From Flavobacterium dankookense (GTDB lineage: Bacteria > Bacteroidota > Bacteroidia > Flavobacteriales > Flavobacteriaceae): 64,000 nucleotides of DNA. The position numbers and the translations under genes were made by a program. Each line of letters begins with the position of its first letter. Position 1 is the stretch's first letter. The stretch is taken from assembly GCF_004362665.1 (NCBI RefSeq), contig NZ_SNXR01000015.1:124001-188000 (forward strand), written 5' to 3'. Below the pieces are notes generated by a model, which did not search any database, was not told the DNA's origin, and saw only the letters and a program-made list of their open reading frames with translations. Positions 1 to 8,311 of the stretch are shown piece after piece.

Positions 1-2
1 GA

Positions 3-86
3 GGAATAGAAATTGATTTAAGAGAAATGCTAGGCGAAAAAGAAATACCAAAACCTATTACTGCAGAAAATGGATTTTTAATGTAA
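3..86 (+). CDS. 3' end of an unidentified protein (partial)
   Basis: An open frame enters from the left edge and stops with TAA at 84-86, 11 bases before the carbonic anhydrase start. Only about 27 residues are visible, ending in the short tail ENGFLM, with no recognisable motif. The tight spacing suggests co-transcription with the carbonic anhydrase. Anion transporters often neighbour such genes, but nothing here shows that this is one. Confidence 0.6.
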   Translation, partial: GIEIDLREMLGEKEIPKPITAENGFLM

Positions 87-97
87 AAAATAAGATT

Positions 98-724
98 ATG
101 GAATTTGAAAAAATATTTAAAAACAACGAGAAATGGGTTGCTGATAAGTTAGCTTTAGATTCTAATTATTTCACTGAATTAGCAAAAGGTCAAGCTCCAG
201 AAATATTGTATATTGGTTGTGCGGATAGCCGTGTTACTGCTGAAGACTTGATGGGTTTACAACCAGGTGAATTGTTTGTTCATAGAAATGTTGCCAATAT
301 GGTCGTTTCTGTTGATTTGAATGTAATGAGTGTAATAAATTATGCTATTAATCATTTAAAAGTAAAACACGTAGTAGTTTGTGGACATTATGAATGTGGT
401 GGTGTAAAAGCGTCTTTACAGCCTGTTGACTTGGGCATTTTAAATCCTTGGCTAAGAAATATTAGAGATGTTTATAGAATGTATCAACAAGAATTAGATG
501 CAATTACTGATGAAAAACTACGTTTTGATAGATTGGTAGAGCTTAATGTGCAAGAACAATGCATTAATGTTATAAAAACGGCTGCAGTTCAAAAAGCCTA
601 CAAAGAACGTGGACTTACTGTTCAAGGTTGGGTTTTTGATGTTAGAACAGGTAAATTAATTGATTTGAAAATAAATTTCAAAGAGATTTTAGCTAACATA
701 ATGAAAATCTACAATTTAGAATAA
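98..724 (+). CDS. beta-class carbonic anhydrase
   Basis: This cytoplasmic zinc enzyme interconverts CO2 and bicarbonate. The 208-residue protein has the beta-class signature: Cys41-Ala-Asp43-Ser-Arg45 supplies one zinc cysteine and the Asp-Arg dyad, and His97 with Cys100 in the GHYECGG motif completes the zinc site. The length matches the family and there is no signal peptide. It starts 11 bases after the preceding gene, so it is probably the last gene of an operon. Transcription then runs into the hairpin array at 748-1088. The family call is secure; the physiological role (anaplerosis or pH control) is not shown. Confidence 0.95.
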   Translation: MEFEKIFKNNEKWVADKLALDSNYFTELAKGQAPEILYIGCADSRVTAEDLMGLQPGELFVHRNVANMVVSVDLNVMSVINYAINHLKVKHVVVCGHYECGGVKASLQPVDLGILNPWLRNIRDVYRMYQQELDAITDEKLRFDRLVELNVQEQCINVIKTAAVQKAYKERGLTVQGWVFDVRTGKLIDLKINFKEILANIMKIYNLE

Positions 725-747
725 ATATACTTCATCTTAATTAAAAA

Positions 748-1088
748 TAAAACTCCGGAAACTCGACCTCGTTTTTTTTAACGAGCGAACAGACTGGAGT
801 TTTATTTGCCGTGCAAAAAATAAAACTCTGGAAACCCGAGCGAAGCGAACAGACTGGAGTTTTATTTGCCGTGCAAAAAATAAAACTCTGGAAACCCGAG
901 CGAAGCGAACAGACTGGAGTTTTATTTGCCGTGCAAAAAATAAAACTCTGGAAACCCGAGCGAAGCGAACAGACTGGAGTTTTATTTGCCGTGCAAAAAA
1001 TAAAACTCTGGAAACCCGAGCGAAGCGAACAGACTGGAGTTTTATTTGCCGTGCAAAAAATAAAACTCCGGTAATCAGCCGGAGTTTC
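748..1088. repeat. 60-bp tandem array of terminator-like inverted repeats
   Basis: A 60-bp unit is repeated with almost no change from 821 to about 1060 (units at 821, 881, 941 and 1001). A variant 73-bp unit (748-820) precedes it and a closing half unit (1061-1088) follows. Each unit has a left arm TAAAACTCTGG and a right arm CTGGAGTTTTA that pair with two G-U wobbles. The right arm can instead pair with the next unit's left arm across a short loop containing GCCGTGC. The last hairpin is a perfect 9-bp AAACTCCGG/CCGGAGTTT stem. T-rich flanks exist on both strands. The array separates convergent genes (carbonic anhydrase and rpoD), which fits bidirectional termination. Open frames through it exist only because 60 is a multiple of three. 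Confidence 0.9.
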
Positions 1089-1143
1089 AATCATCAATCA
1101 AAAAACGAACAGTTAATCAGACTGTTGTTACGTTCATAGGTGA

Positions 1144-2007
1144 TTAGCCTAAATAAGTTTTCAAGATTTTACTTCTTGAAGTATGTTTTAATCTGCGAAT
1201 TGCTTTTTCTTTAATTTGACGAACACGTTCGCGAGTTAAGTCAAAAGTTTCTCCAATTTCTTCCAATGTCATAGGATGTTGATCGCCTAAACCAAAATAC
1301 AAGCGAACTACATCTGCTTCTCTTGGAGTTAGGGTTTCTAATGAACGCTCAATTTCTGTACGTAAAGATTCGTGAATTAATTCTCTATCTGGATTTGGAG
1401 ATTCACCTGAACGTAATACGTCATAAAGGTTAGAATCTTCTCCTTCCACAAGCGGTGCATCCATTGATAAGTGACGACCAGAATTTTTCATAGATTCTTT
1501 TACGTCATTGACAGTCATATCAAGTTCTTTTGCAATTTCTTCAGCACTTGGCGGACGTTCATTAGATTGCTCTAATAAAGCGTACATCTTGTTGATTTTA
1601 TTGATAGAACCAATTTTGTTTAATGGTAAACGAACGATACGAGATTGTTCTGCTAAAGCTTGCAAAATCGATTGACGAATCCACCAAACAGCATACGAAA
1701 TGAATTTAAAACCACGAGTTTCATCAAAACGTTGCGCTGCTTTAATCAAACCTAAGTTTCCTTCGTTAATCAAATCGGGAAGTGTTAAACCTTGGTTTTG
1801 GTATTGCTTGGCAACAGAAACTACGAAACGTAAATTAGCTTTAGTCAGTTTTTCCAAAGCACGTTGATCACCAGCTTTAATTTTCTGCGCTAACTCTACT
1901 TCTTCATCAGCAGTTATTAAATCTACTTTTCCAATTTCTTGTAAATATTTGTCTAAAGATGCAGTTTCACGATTTGTTACCTGCTTGGTGATTTTTAGCT
2001 GTCTCAT
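1144..2007 (-). CDS. rpoD: primary RNA polymerase sigma factor (sigma-70 family)
   Basis: This is the housekeeping sigma factor directing RNA polymerase to Bacteroidota-type promoters. The 287-residue protein is short because it lacks region 1.1 and the long non-conserved region, as is normal for the primary sigma of this phylum. Region 1.2 is near residues 18-50 and region 2 near 55-125, including the [11 protein letters not shown] and [10 protein letters not shown] core motifs. Region 3 follows, and region 4 with its helix-turn-helix ([18 protein letters not shown]) lies near 250-275. The ATG start is preceded by an unusually good Shine-Dalgarno sequence. It converges on carbonic anhydrase through the hairpin array. 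Confidence 0.97.
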   Translation of the reverse strand: MRQLKITKQVTNRETASLDKYLQEIGKVDLITADEEVELAQKIKAGDQRALEKLTKANLRFVVSVAKQYQNQGLTLPDLINEGNLGLIKAAQRFDETRGFKFISYAVWWIRQSILQALAEQSRIVRLPLNKIGSINKINKMYALLEQSNERPPSAEEIAKELDMTVNDVKESMKNSGRHLSMDAPLVEGEDSNLYDVLRSGESPNPDRELIHESLRTEIERSLETLTPREADVVRLYFGLGDQHPMTLEEIGETFDLTRERVRQIKEKAIRRLKHTSRSKILKTYLG

Positions 2008-2016
2008 GTATATTTT

Positions 2017-2023
2017 CTCCTTT
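2017..2023 (-). promoter_or_regulatory. strong Shine-Dalgarno sequence of rpoD
   Basis: Read on the minus strand, AAAGGAG lies nine bases upstream of the rpoD ATG and is complementary to seven consecutive bases of the usual 16S rRNA tail. Neighbouring genes such as groS, rpsO and pnp show no such sequence. Flavobacterial ribosomes normally keep the anti-SD hidden, so this site is an exception that may carry regulation. Confidence 0.75.
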
Positions 2024-2088
2024 ACTTTAAAGTGTTCAGGTGATTATACGTTATAGGTTATGAAAAAGTTACAAAATGATGAAAAAAA

Positions 2089-3051
2089 TTAAAATAACAA
2101 ATCAACTTGATTATTTAATTGCTCTAAATAATACTCAATTTTTCGGTTTGCTCTATTAAAAAACAAGTTTTGGTCTTTAATTCCTGATTGATTTAATGGC
2201 TTAGAATTAATAATTTGTTGATTAAAAAAGGCATGAACATTGTGGCAACTTTCTTTGTTATCAATTATAAAATAGCCTAATAAAGTATAAGGAATAAACA
2301 TTGTGAGTTTTTCATTTGTTTCAATCAGCATATTGTTGTTTAGCAAAATCAACTCATTATAATAGATGGAAAAATTTGAATTGGGTTGGTTTGACTTGTC
2401 TTTTATTAATTTTAAAATCCGCTTCAAGTCTAAATATAAAGCAGTTGCGCTTTTAAAAGAGAGCAAGCCTGATTCGTAGAAATATAAAATTTGTTGTAAA
2501 CTACTATTGATTGTCGTGTCGTTCCAAACTTCTTTCACAATAGCTTTTTCATAGATTTTTTTAAGTTTTTGAGTATGTTCCATAAACGAATCGTCAACTA
2601 CAAAGTTCTCAAACGATACATTTATTTGTTCTGAATTCAATAACGTTAACCAAACATAAGCTTTGAATTTTGATATAATTGTGTTGTCCATAAAGTAAAA
2701 TAACGGAATGTCTTTAGCCGAATAATATAATGTTGGCTTTCCTGTTATTGTTAGTTGCTCAATTCGTTCTGCCGATTTTTTAAAATAAGATAACATGTCT
2801 TTCAAAGACTTGATTTCGATGGTTTTTTCCACAATTACTTTGTCGTTTTTTAAAAACAATTTGTCTAAAGAAATATTGAAATGATTGGCTAACAGCAATG
2901 TTTCATCAATAGAAAATTTGCTTTTTCCAGAAACTCGTCGGTGTGCGGCATCATAACTACAATTTAAAATGTTAGCAATTTCATCGTTTAATGAAGTAGA
3001 TGTTGACAGTAGTTTTCTGATTTCTTTTAAAAGTAATTCTTGATTGCTCAT
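2089..3051 (-). CDS. helix-turn-helix transcriptional regulator, unknown function
   Basis: The N-terminal 65 residues look like a cytoplasmic DNA-binding helix-turn-helix domain (segments IANILNCSYDAAHRRVSGKS and FSIDETLLLANHF). The remaining roughly 250 residues are helical and Leu/Asn-rich, with no domain I recognise. It is divergent from the outer-membrane protein gene at 3159, with a palindrome between them, so it may control that gene and itself. No typical effector domain is visible. A phage-type repressor is less likely because the C-terminal part is long and no phage genes are nearby. Confidence 0.7.
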   Translation of the reverse strand: MSNQELLLKEIRKLLSTSTSLNDEIANILNCSYDAAHRRVSGKSKFSIDETLLLANHFNISLDKLFLKNDKVIVEKTIEIKSLKDMLSYFKKSAERIEQLTITGKPTLYYSAKDIPLFYFMDNTIISKFKAYVWLTLLNSEQINVSFENFVVDDSFMEHTQKLKKIYEKAIVKEVWNDTTINSSLQQILYFYESGLLSFKSATALYLDLKRILKLIKDKSNQPNSNFSIYYNELILLNNNMLIETNEKLTMFIPYTLLGYFIIDNKESCHNVHAFFNQQIINSKPLNQSGIKDQNLFFNRANRKIEYYLEQLNNQVDLLF

Positions 3052-3070
3052 AATTATTTTGCGATAATCA

Positions 3071-3105
3071 CAAATATAATAATTTAATTAATTGATTTTA
3101 TCAAA
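3071..3105 (-). promoter_or_regulatory. promoter of the HTH regulator
   Basis: On the minus strand TATATTTG (3078 to 3071) matches the Bacteroidota -7 element TAnnTTTG, and TTTG (3105 to 3102) lies 23 bases upstream. The regulator's ATG is about 20 bases downstream. The palindrome TTGATTTTATCAA (3092-3104) overlaps the spacer and could be an operator. Confidence 0.5.
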
Positions 3106-3125
3106 TTATAATGCATTAATCGCAA

Positions 3126-3133
3126 TAATTTTG
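3126..3133 (+). promoter_or_regulatory. -7 promoter element for the gene at 3159
   Basis: TAATTTTG matches TAnnTTTG exactly, 25 bases before the ATG at 3159. No convincing -33 element is seen at the usual spacing, so the promoter may depend on an activator or be weak. Confidence 0.4.
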
Positions 3134-3158
3134 GATTATAATTTTAAATCAAGTTATA

Positions 3159-3884
3159 ATGAAAACAAAAATTTTATTGCTTCTAGTTTCGGTATCAAGT
3201 TTTGTTTCAGCACAAGACACAATTCCTTTTCCAAAAATTGACTCAATTAAAACGCATTCGCAAGTATTTAGCTTATCACCAATTTCAAAAAAGGTTGATA
3301 AAGTAAACGGATTAGTTTTTGGTGTTGGTCATTATCAGAATAAACATATTGAAAAGCAAACCATAAACGGAGTTAATGTAGATTTAAATCCTGTCGGTTT
3401 AGCAATTCCGATGATTATCGTTTTTATTCCTGAAATGATTCAAAAAGGCTCATTTTTAAAAGAAGTTAAATCAGATACTATTGTTAAAGTTGATATTAAA
3501 TTCCCACGGATTCAAGTAAATGGTTTACATCTAAGTACTGGATGCTTTTTTACCAATGTTAGTATGAATGGATTGAATATCTCGTTGCTAAATCGATTTA
3601 CAAAAATGAATGGTGTTTCCATCTCGCCAATTGGCACTCAAGCTAAAGTCATGAATGGATTTTCTTTTGGAATTTACAATGGTTTTAATGAAAATAATGG
3701 ATTAAGTATAGGATTGGTCAACGAATCAATGAATTTAAAAGGTATCCAATTTGGAATATATAATTCCGCTAATACAGTGAAAGGAATTCAGATAGGAATA
3801 TTTAATATATCTAAAAAAAATGGTTTTCAAATTGGAATTTGGAATGTAAATAACAAAAGGTCTATGCCTTTTATTAATTGGTAA
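3159..3884 (+). CDS. surface repeat protein of the LA_2272 type
   Basis: The 241-residue protein begins with a signal peptide (hydrophobic stretch ending FVSAQ, about residue 19), so it is exported. From about residue 120 it repeats a pattern of roughly 20 residues of the form NG(L/I/V)xIG(I/L)xN, for example near residues 165-235. This is typical of repeats seen in surface proteins of Bacteroidota and spirochaetes, probably beta-strand hairpins. It is followed after four bases by another exported protein, so the two are likely co-expressed. No enzymatic motif is present and the function is unknown. Confidence 0.65.
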   Translation: MKTKILLLLVSVSSFVSAQDTIPFPKIDSIKTHSQVFSLSPISKKVDKVNGLVFGVGHYQNKHIEKQTINGVNVDLNPVGLAIPMIIVFIPEMIQKGSFLKEVKSDTIVKVDIKFPRIQVNGLHLSTGCFFTNVSMNGLNISLLNRFTKMNGVSISPIGTQAKVMNGFSFGIYNGFNENNGLSIGLVNESMNLKGIQFGIYNSANTVKGIQIGIFNISKKNGFQIGIWNVNNKRSMPFINW

Positions 3885-3888
3885 AAAG

Positions 3889-4491
3889 ATGAAGAAGTAT
3901 ATTTTAGCATTGATTGGACTTATGTTTAATATCATGCAATCTCAAACTAATAAGCCAGAATACGAAAGGGTTTATATTGAAATTGGATATTTAAAACCAT
4001 TGGACAAATTATCTAATAAATTTGATATTTCTCCGTCTTTTGGATTTTGGTTTCGAAATCGAATTCAAAAAAATGATTATGTGGATTTAGGATTTAATTT
4101 CTTTATTCCTAATAATCCATCCAATATAAACTTTAAATTTCAAGACACTATTTTGAGTTACAAGTCAAGATATTTTGCTATTAATATTGGCGCTCGATTT
4201 GCAAAAGTTTTACCATTGTCTTTGCAAACAAATAATTTTAATTTTGAATGGAATTCAGGCGTTGGATTAGCACTAAATACTTATAAAGCACCTGATGAAA
4301 TTGATTTTGGTGATGATCATAGTGGTGAGATTTTGACAACATTTTATATTTCGCAGGGAATAAAGGTAAATTATAAAAATGTTGGTTTTCAATGTCATTA
4401 TCAATGGTTGCCATATGGTTTTTTTTCAGAAAGACTAGAGAAAAATTTTGGTTCACAAAGTTTGATGTTTGGTATGGTTTACAGACAATAG
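3889..4491 (+). CDS. exported protein, probable outer-membrane beta-barrel
   Basis: A 200-residue protein with an N-terminal signal sequence (ending near MQSQ, residue 18). Alternating hydrophobic/polar strands rich in Phe, Tyr, Asn and Gly fit a small outer-membrane barrel, and the chain ends in Tyr-Arg-Gln after a barrel-like strand. It follows the repeat protein by four bases and precedes a strong terminator, so the two form a short operon divergent from the HTH regulator. I do not recognise a specific family. Confidence 0.6.
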   Translation: MKKYILALIGLMFNIMQSQTNKPEYERVYIEIGYLKPLDKLSNKFDISPSFGFWFRNRIQKNDYVDLGFNFFIPNNPSNINFKFQDTILSYKSRYFAINIGARFAKVLPLSLQTNNFNFEWNSGVGLALNTYKAPDEIDFGDDHSGEILTTFYISQGIKVNYKNVGFQCHYQWLPYGFFSERLEKNFGSQSLMFGMVYRQ

Positions 4492-4499
4492 CTAACTAA

Positions 4500-4533
4500 A
4501 AAACCCCAATTCAACTAAATGAATTGGGGTTTT
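4500..4533. terminator. bidirectional rho-independent terminator
   Basis: A perfect 14-bp stem (AAAACCCCAATTCA paired with its complement) has a six-base loop and T/A tracts on both sides. It lies between the convergent barrel-protein gene and pnp and can end both transcripts. Confidence 0.9.
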
Positions 4534-4553
4534 ATATATTTGAAAAATTTAAT

Positions 4554-6713
4554 TTATTCCGATTTTGGAGTAATTTTATTTTCTTCTCTTGGAGGTCTTG
4601 GTAAAAGTGCTTTTCTAGAAACTTTTTCTTTTCTAGTTTTAGGATCAACACCTAAATATTTCACCATGAACACATCACCCATGTTTACAACATCAGTAAC
4701 ATTTTCTGTTCTTTCCCAAGCTAATTCAGATACGTGTAATAAAACTTCGTTTCCTGGAGCTGCAGTATATTCTACAACTGCACCAAAATCTAACATTTTA
4801 ATTACTTTCACTTCATAAGCTTCTCCCATTGCTGGCTTGAAAATGATAGAATCAATTTTAGCTAAAACTGCTGCAATTCCATCTGGATCTGTACCAAGAA
4901 TTTCAACAACACCTTGCTCGTCAACTTCGTTGATTACAATTGTAGTTCCAGTAGCTTTTTGTAATTCCTGAATTACTTTTCCACCTGGTCCAATCAAAGC
5001 ACCAATGAAGTTTCCTGGAATGGTTCTCATGATAATTTTTGGAGCATGAACTTTAACATCCGCTCTTGGAGTAGCAATTGTTTCAGTTAATTTTCCTAAA
5101 ATATGTAAACGACCATCACGAGCTTGGTTTAAAGCTTGCTCCATAATGTCATAACGCAAGCCCTCAATTTTGATGTCCATTTGACAAGCTGTTATGCCAT
5201 CGGTAGTTCCAGTTACTTTGAAATCCATATCACCTAAATGATCTTCATCTCCTAAAATATCTGAAAGAACAGCAAATTTTTGACCGTCTGTAATTAATCC
5301 CATAGCAATTCCTGAAACTGGTTTTACCATTTGAACTCCAGCATCCATTAAAGCCATTGTTCCAGCACAAACGGTTGCCATAGAAGACGAACCGTTAGAT
5401 TCTAATACTTCAGAAACAATACGGATAGTGTAAGGACAATCAGCAGGAATCATGTTTTTTAAAGCTCTTTGAGCCAAGTTTCCATGACCAACTTCTCTTC
5501 TTGAAGTTCCTCTTAAAGGTTTAGCTTCTCCAGTTGAAAATGGTGGGAAATTATAATGTAAGTAGAATTTTTCTTCTCCTTGTTCTGATGGTGAATCGAT
5601 TTGGTTTGCTTCTCTTGAAGTTCCAAGAGTTACTGTTGCCAATGCTTGAGTTTCTCCACGAGTAAATAAAGACGAACCGTGAACCGAAGGCAAATAGTCA
5701 ATTTCACACCAGATTGGTCTGATTTCGGTTGTTTTTCTTCCATCTAAACGGATTCCTTTTTCAAGGATTACATTACGAACAGCTTCTTTGTTTGTTTTAT
5801 AGAAATATTTTCCAACTAAACCTGCTAAGTCGCTATTTTCAGCATATTCTTCTTCAGTAAATAAAGCTTTGCATTCTTCTTTTACGGCAGCAAATTTTTC
5901 GCCTCTTTCACTTTTTCCTGAAGCTTCTTGAGCGATTGCATAACATTTGTCATAAGCAGCTGCTTTTACTTTAGCATAAACAGTTTCGTCTTCAACTTCA
6001 CCTTCGTATGTACGGATTTCTTTTTTTCCAAAAGCTTCTTGCAGACGTAGTTGTGCGTGAATTTGAACTTTAATAGCTTCATGAGCAAATTTGATGGCTT
6101 CAACCATTTCTGCTTCTGAGATTTCTTTCATTTCACCTTCAACCATCGCAACCGAGTCTAATGAAGCTCCAATCATCATGTCAATATCAGACAATTCTAA
6201 TTGTGCTCTACTTGGATTGATTACAAATTTTCCGTCGATACGTGCAACACGAACTTCTGAAATTAAGTTGTAAAAAGGAATGTCTGAAACTGCTAACGCC
6301 GCCGATGCTGCTAAACCTGCTAATGCATCTGGCATAACGTTTTCGTCATGAGACATTAATTGAATCATCACTTGCGTTTCTGCATGATAATCATCTGGGA
6401 AAAGTGGACGTAAAACACGGTCAACTAATCGCATTGTTAGTACTTCGCTGTCGCTTGGACGAGCTTCTCTTTTGAAAAATCCACCAGGAAAACGTCCTGC
6501 TGCTGCAAATTTTTCACGGTAATCTACCGTTAAAGGTAAAAAATCAACATTTGGGTTGGCTGTTCTTGCAGATACTGCTGTTGCTAAAAGCATGCAATCA
6601 CCTAGTCTTACAACAACCGAACCATCGGCTTGTTTTGCTAATTTACCTGTCTCGATTGTGATGCTTCTTCCATCACCTAAATCGATTGTTTCTTGGGTTA
6701 CTTTTGGAATCAT
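4554..6713 (-). CDS. pnp: polynucleotide phosphorylase
   Basis: This is a 3'-to-5' phosphorolytic exoribonuclease of RNA turnover. The 719-residue chain shows the full family order: a first RNase PH domain, an all-helical linker, the second (catalytic) RNase PH domain with [20 protein letters not shown] and later the [19 protein letters not shown] segment, a KH domain with the IGPGGK loop, and a C-terminal S1 domain ([20 protein letters not shown]). Length is normal. It lies downstream of rpsO on the same strand, a widely conserved order, with a terminator-like hairpin between them. Its own transcript ends at the 4500-4533 hairpin. Confidence 0.98.
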   Translation of the reverse strand: MIPKVTQETIDLGDGRSITIETGKLAKQADGSVVVRLGDCMLLATAVSARTANPNVDFLPLTVDYREKFAAAGRFPGGFFKREARPSDSEVLTMRLVDRVLRPLFPDDYHAETQVMIQLMSHDENVMPDALAGLAASAALAVSDIPFYNLISEVRVARIDGKFVINPSRAQLELSDIDMMIGASLDSVAMVEGEMKEISEAEMVEAIKFAHEAIKVQIHAQLRLQEAFGKKEIRTYEGEVEDETVYAKVKAAAYDKCYAIAQEASGKSERGEKFAAVKEECKALFTEEEYAENSDLAGLVGKYFYKTNKEAVRNVILEKGIRLDGRKTTEIRPIWCEIDYLPSVHGSSLFTRGETQALATVTLGTSREANQIDSPSEQGEEKFYLHYNFPPFSTGEAKPLRGTSRREVGHGNLAQRALKNMIPADCPYTIRIVSEVLESNGSSSMATVCAGTMALMDAGVQMVKPVSGIAMGLITDGQKFAVLSDILGDEDHLGDMDFKVTGTTDGITACQMDIKIEGLRYDIMEQALNQARDGRLHILGKLTETIATPRADVKVHAPKIIMRTIPGNFIGALIGPGGKVIQELQKATGTTIVINEVDEQGVVEILGTDPDGIAAVLAKIDSIIFKPAMGEAYEVKVIKMLDFGAVVEYTAAPGNEVLLHVSELAWERTENVTDVVNMGDVFMVKYLGVDPKTRKEKVSRKALLPRPPREENKITPKSE

Positions 6714-6821
6714 AAAATTTAATTCGTTTAAACTATTAGGTTAGTTGTGTTGTTGTTGTGTGCTAGTAGTTGTTTGTAACCCAATGAAAAACCGAAACTT
6801 TCTTCTTTATTTTTAAAACAA

Positions 6822-6845
6822 AAAGAGGCGCGAAAGCACCTCTTT
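6822..6845 (-). terminator. rpsO terminator-like hairpin
   Basis: AAAGAGGCGC and GCACCTCTTT pair around a four-base loop with one C-A mismatch. Read on the minus strand the stem is followed by a T-run, directly after the rpsO stop. It could separate rpsO from pnp, or act as a partial terminator or processing site between them. Confidence 0.75.
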
Positions 6846-6852
6846 ATATGTA

Positions 6853-7122
6853 TTATTTTCTAATACCTAATTCTTTAATAATCTCACGATATCTGTTGAT
6901 ATCTTTTTTCTTTAAATAGTCAAGAAGACTTCTTCTTTTACCTACCAAAAGAACTAACGAACGCTCAGTATTATAATCGTGACGATTTTTTTTCAAGTGC
7001 TCAGTCAAGTGAGAGATTCTAAATGTAAACAATGCGATTTGACCTTCAGCCGAACCAGTGTTTTCAGCTTTTCCTCCGTGTTTAGCGAAGATTTCAGCTT
7101 TTGTTTCTTTACTTAAATACAT
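6853..7122 (-). CDS. rpsO: 30S ribosomal protein S15 (uS15)
   Basis: The 89-residue protein has the standard S15 length and motifs: the IFAKHGGKAENTGSAEGQIA start, the RISHLTEHLKKNRHDY 16S-rRNA-binding segment, and the VGKRRSLLDYLKKKD segment near the end. It binds 16S rRNA early in assembly of the small-subunit platform. The ATG start has no Shine-Dalgarno sequence, as usual here. It sits upstream of pnp on the same strand with a hairpin between. Confidence 0.99.
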   Translation of the reverse strand: MYLSKETKAEIFAKHGGKAENTGSAEGQIALFTFRISHLTEHLKKNRHDYNTERSLVLLVGKRRSLLDYLKKKDINRYREIIKELGIRK

Positions 7123-7228
7123 TCCAATATTATTTTAAATGATTATTATGTATGAAAAGAGGTTTTCTCAATTCGTGTGCAAAGGTAGAAATAATTGTTA
7201 ATTCTGAATTATAAATTATAAATTATTT

Positions 7229-7684
7229 TTAAAATAATTTCGCAACCTCTTGATTTACAAATTCTAAAAATCTCTCATCAGCTTCGGTGAAAGGATCAAT
7301 AACATGACTATCAATGTCTATTTGTCCTATGTTTTGACCATTTACAAAGAGCGGAACTACGATTTCTGACTTAACGGTAAAGCTACAAGCGATATAATTA
7401 TCTTGTGCCGAAACATCAGGAACAACAAAATTAGCATTGGATTCGGCAACTTGTCCGCAAATTCCTTTTCCGAAAGGAATTACTGTGTGATCGGTTTCCG
7501 CACCAACATATGGTCCGAGATGTAATGTTTTGTTTTCGTGATTAGCAAAATAAAAGCCAACCCAATTGTAATAGTCAACATTGTCTGATAGGAATTGACA
7601 AAGATTTTTCAATTTTATTTCTCTCTCTAAACTTACTTCAGACAGAATTTGGCTAACCTGTGGTTTTAGTTCTTCTAAATTCAT
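7229..7684 (-). CDS. free methionine-(R)-sulfoxide reductase (GAF domain)
   Basis: This cytoplasmic enzyme reduces free L-methionine-(R)-sulfoxide. The roughly 151-residue chain is one GAF domain, as in the family, with FGKGICG (Cys76) and DNYIACSFTVKSEIVVP (Cys100, at the position of the usual catalytic Cys) plus a DIDSH motif. The E. coli enzyme has a third cysteine nearby that is absent here. I place the start at the ATG at 7684; a frame from a TTG two codons upstream is less likely, because a -7 element ends only 15 bases before the ATG. It is divergent from xrtF. Confidence 0.9.
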   Translation of the reverse strand: MNLEELKPQVSQILSEVSLEREIKLKNLCQFLSDNVDYYNWVGFYFANHENKTLHLGPYVGAETDHTVIPFGKGICGQVAESNANFVVPDVSAQDNYIACSFTVKSEIVVPLFVNGQNIGQIDIDSHVIDPFTEADERFLEFVNQEVAKLF

Positions 7685-7698
7685 TTTCAATTTTTATG

Positions 7699-7739
7699 CA
7701 AAAGTAATGACTGTGCTTTTTTTATTTTATATAAATTTG
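7699..7739. promoter_or_regulatory. divergent promoters for the GAF reductase and xrtF
   Basis: On the minus strand TACTTTTG (7706 to 7699) and on the plus strand TAAATTTG (7732-7739) both match TAnnTTTG. They serve the reductase (ATG 7684) and xrtF (TTG 7763) respectively. No clear -33 elements were found. Confidence 0.5.
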
Positions 7740-7762
7740 TTAAAAATTATAATTTTAAAAAT

Positions 7763-8311
7763 TTGCTAAAGCAATACAAACCCTTTTTGATTTTTCTGAG
7801 TAAATTTTTGTTGACCTATTTGGTGTTGACAATTATTTATCAATTCTATTTAAATCGCTTTGATGTTAAAAAAAACGAAGTTGATACGTTCACAGGAATA
7901 GTTGCCAATCAATCTGAAGCAGTTTTATCACTTTTTGATGAGCAGTCTTATTCAATGCCGCATTTACAAGAGCCAAGTATAAAATTGTTTTATAAAGGCA
8001 AGTACATTTCTCGAATTATTGAAGGTTGCAATGCTTTAAGTGTTATTATTCTATTTATTTCTTTTGTTATAGCTTTTACTGGAAAGTTGAAGCAAACTAT
8101 TTTTTTCATCATTATTGGTAGTTTCATAATTCATATTCTAAACATAGGTCGAATAGCTTTATTGTGTATTGCTTTGTACAGTTATCCTGAGTATGAACAC
8201 TTTCTACACGGTGTAGTTTTTCCATTGATTATTTATGGAGTTGTTTTTTTATTGTGGGTTGTTTGGGTAAATAAATTTTCAATTTATGTTAGAGAAACTA
8301 AAGAAGAATAA
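7763..8311 (+). CDS. xrtF: exosortase family protein XrtF
   Basis: An integral membrane cysteine protease/transpeptidase-like protein of the exosortase family. The 182 residues hold about five hydrophobic helices and the conserved residues: Cys89 in IIEGCNALS, Arg130 in NIGRIALL, and His146/His149 in EHFLHGVVFP. The start is TTG, supported by a -7 element at 7732-7739 that leaves no room for an upstream start. It overlaps the next gene by 26 bases. The two match the XrtF pair found in Flavobacteriia. The sorted substrate is unknown, and no sorting-signal protein was noticed in this window. Confidence 0.85.
   Translation: MLKQYKPFLIFLSKFLLTYLVLTIIYQFYLNRFDVKKNEVDTFTGIVANQSEAVLSLFDEQSYSMPHLQEPSIKLFYKGKYISRIIEGCNALSVIILFISFVIAFTGKLKQTIFFIIIGSFIIHILNIGRIALLCIALYSYPEYEHFLHGVVFPLIIYGVVFLLWVVWVNKFSIYVRETKEE

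Noticed and set aside
748-1088. CRISPR array
   Set aside because: Spacers would be identical too; the repeated unit is continuous, has terminator-like arms, and no cas genes are nearby.
737-1097. Open frames on both strands with repeats such as QIKLQSVRFARVSRVLFFAR
   Set aside because: They run through the 60-bp hairpin array, which stays open in several frames only because 60 is divisible by three. They have no start context, and all frames are equally open.
4519-4818. Plus-strand frame opposite the pnp 3' end
   Set aside because: It lies antisense to the conserved S1 and KH region of pnp and resembles no protein; shadow frame.
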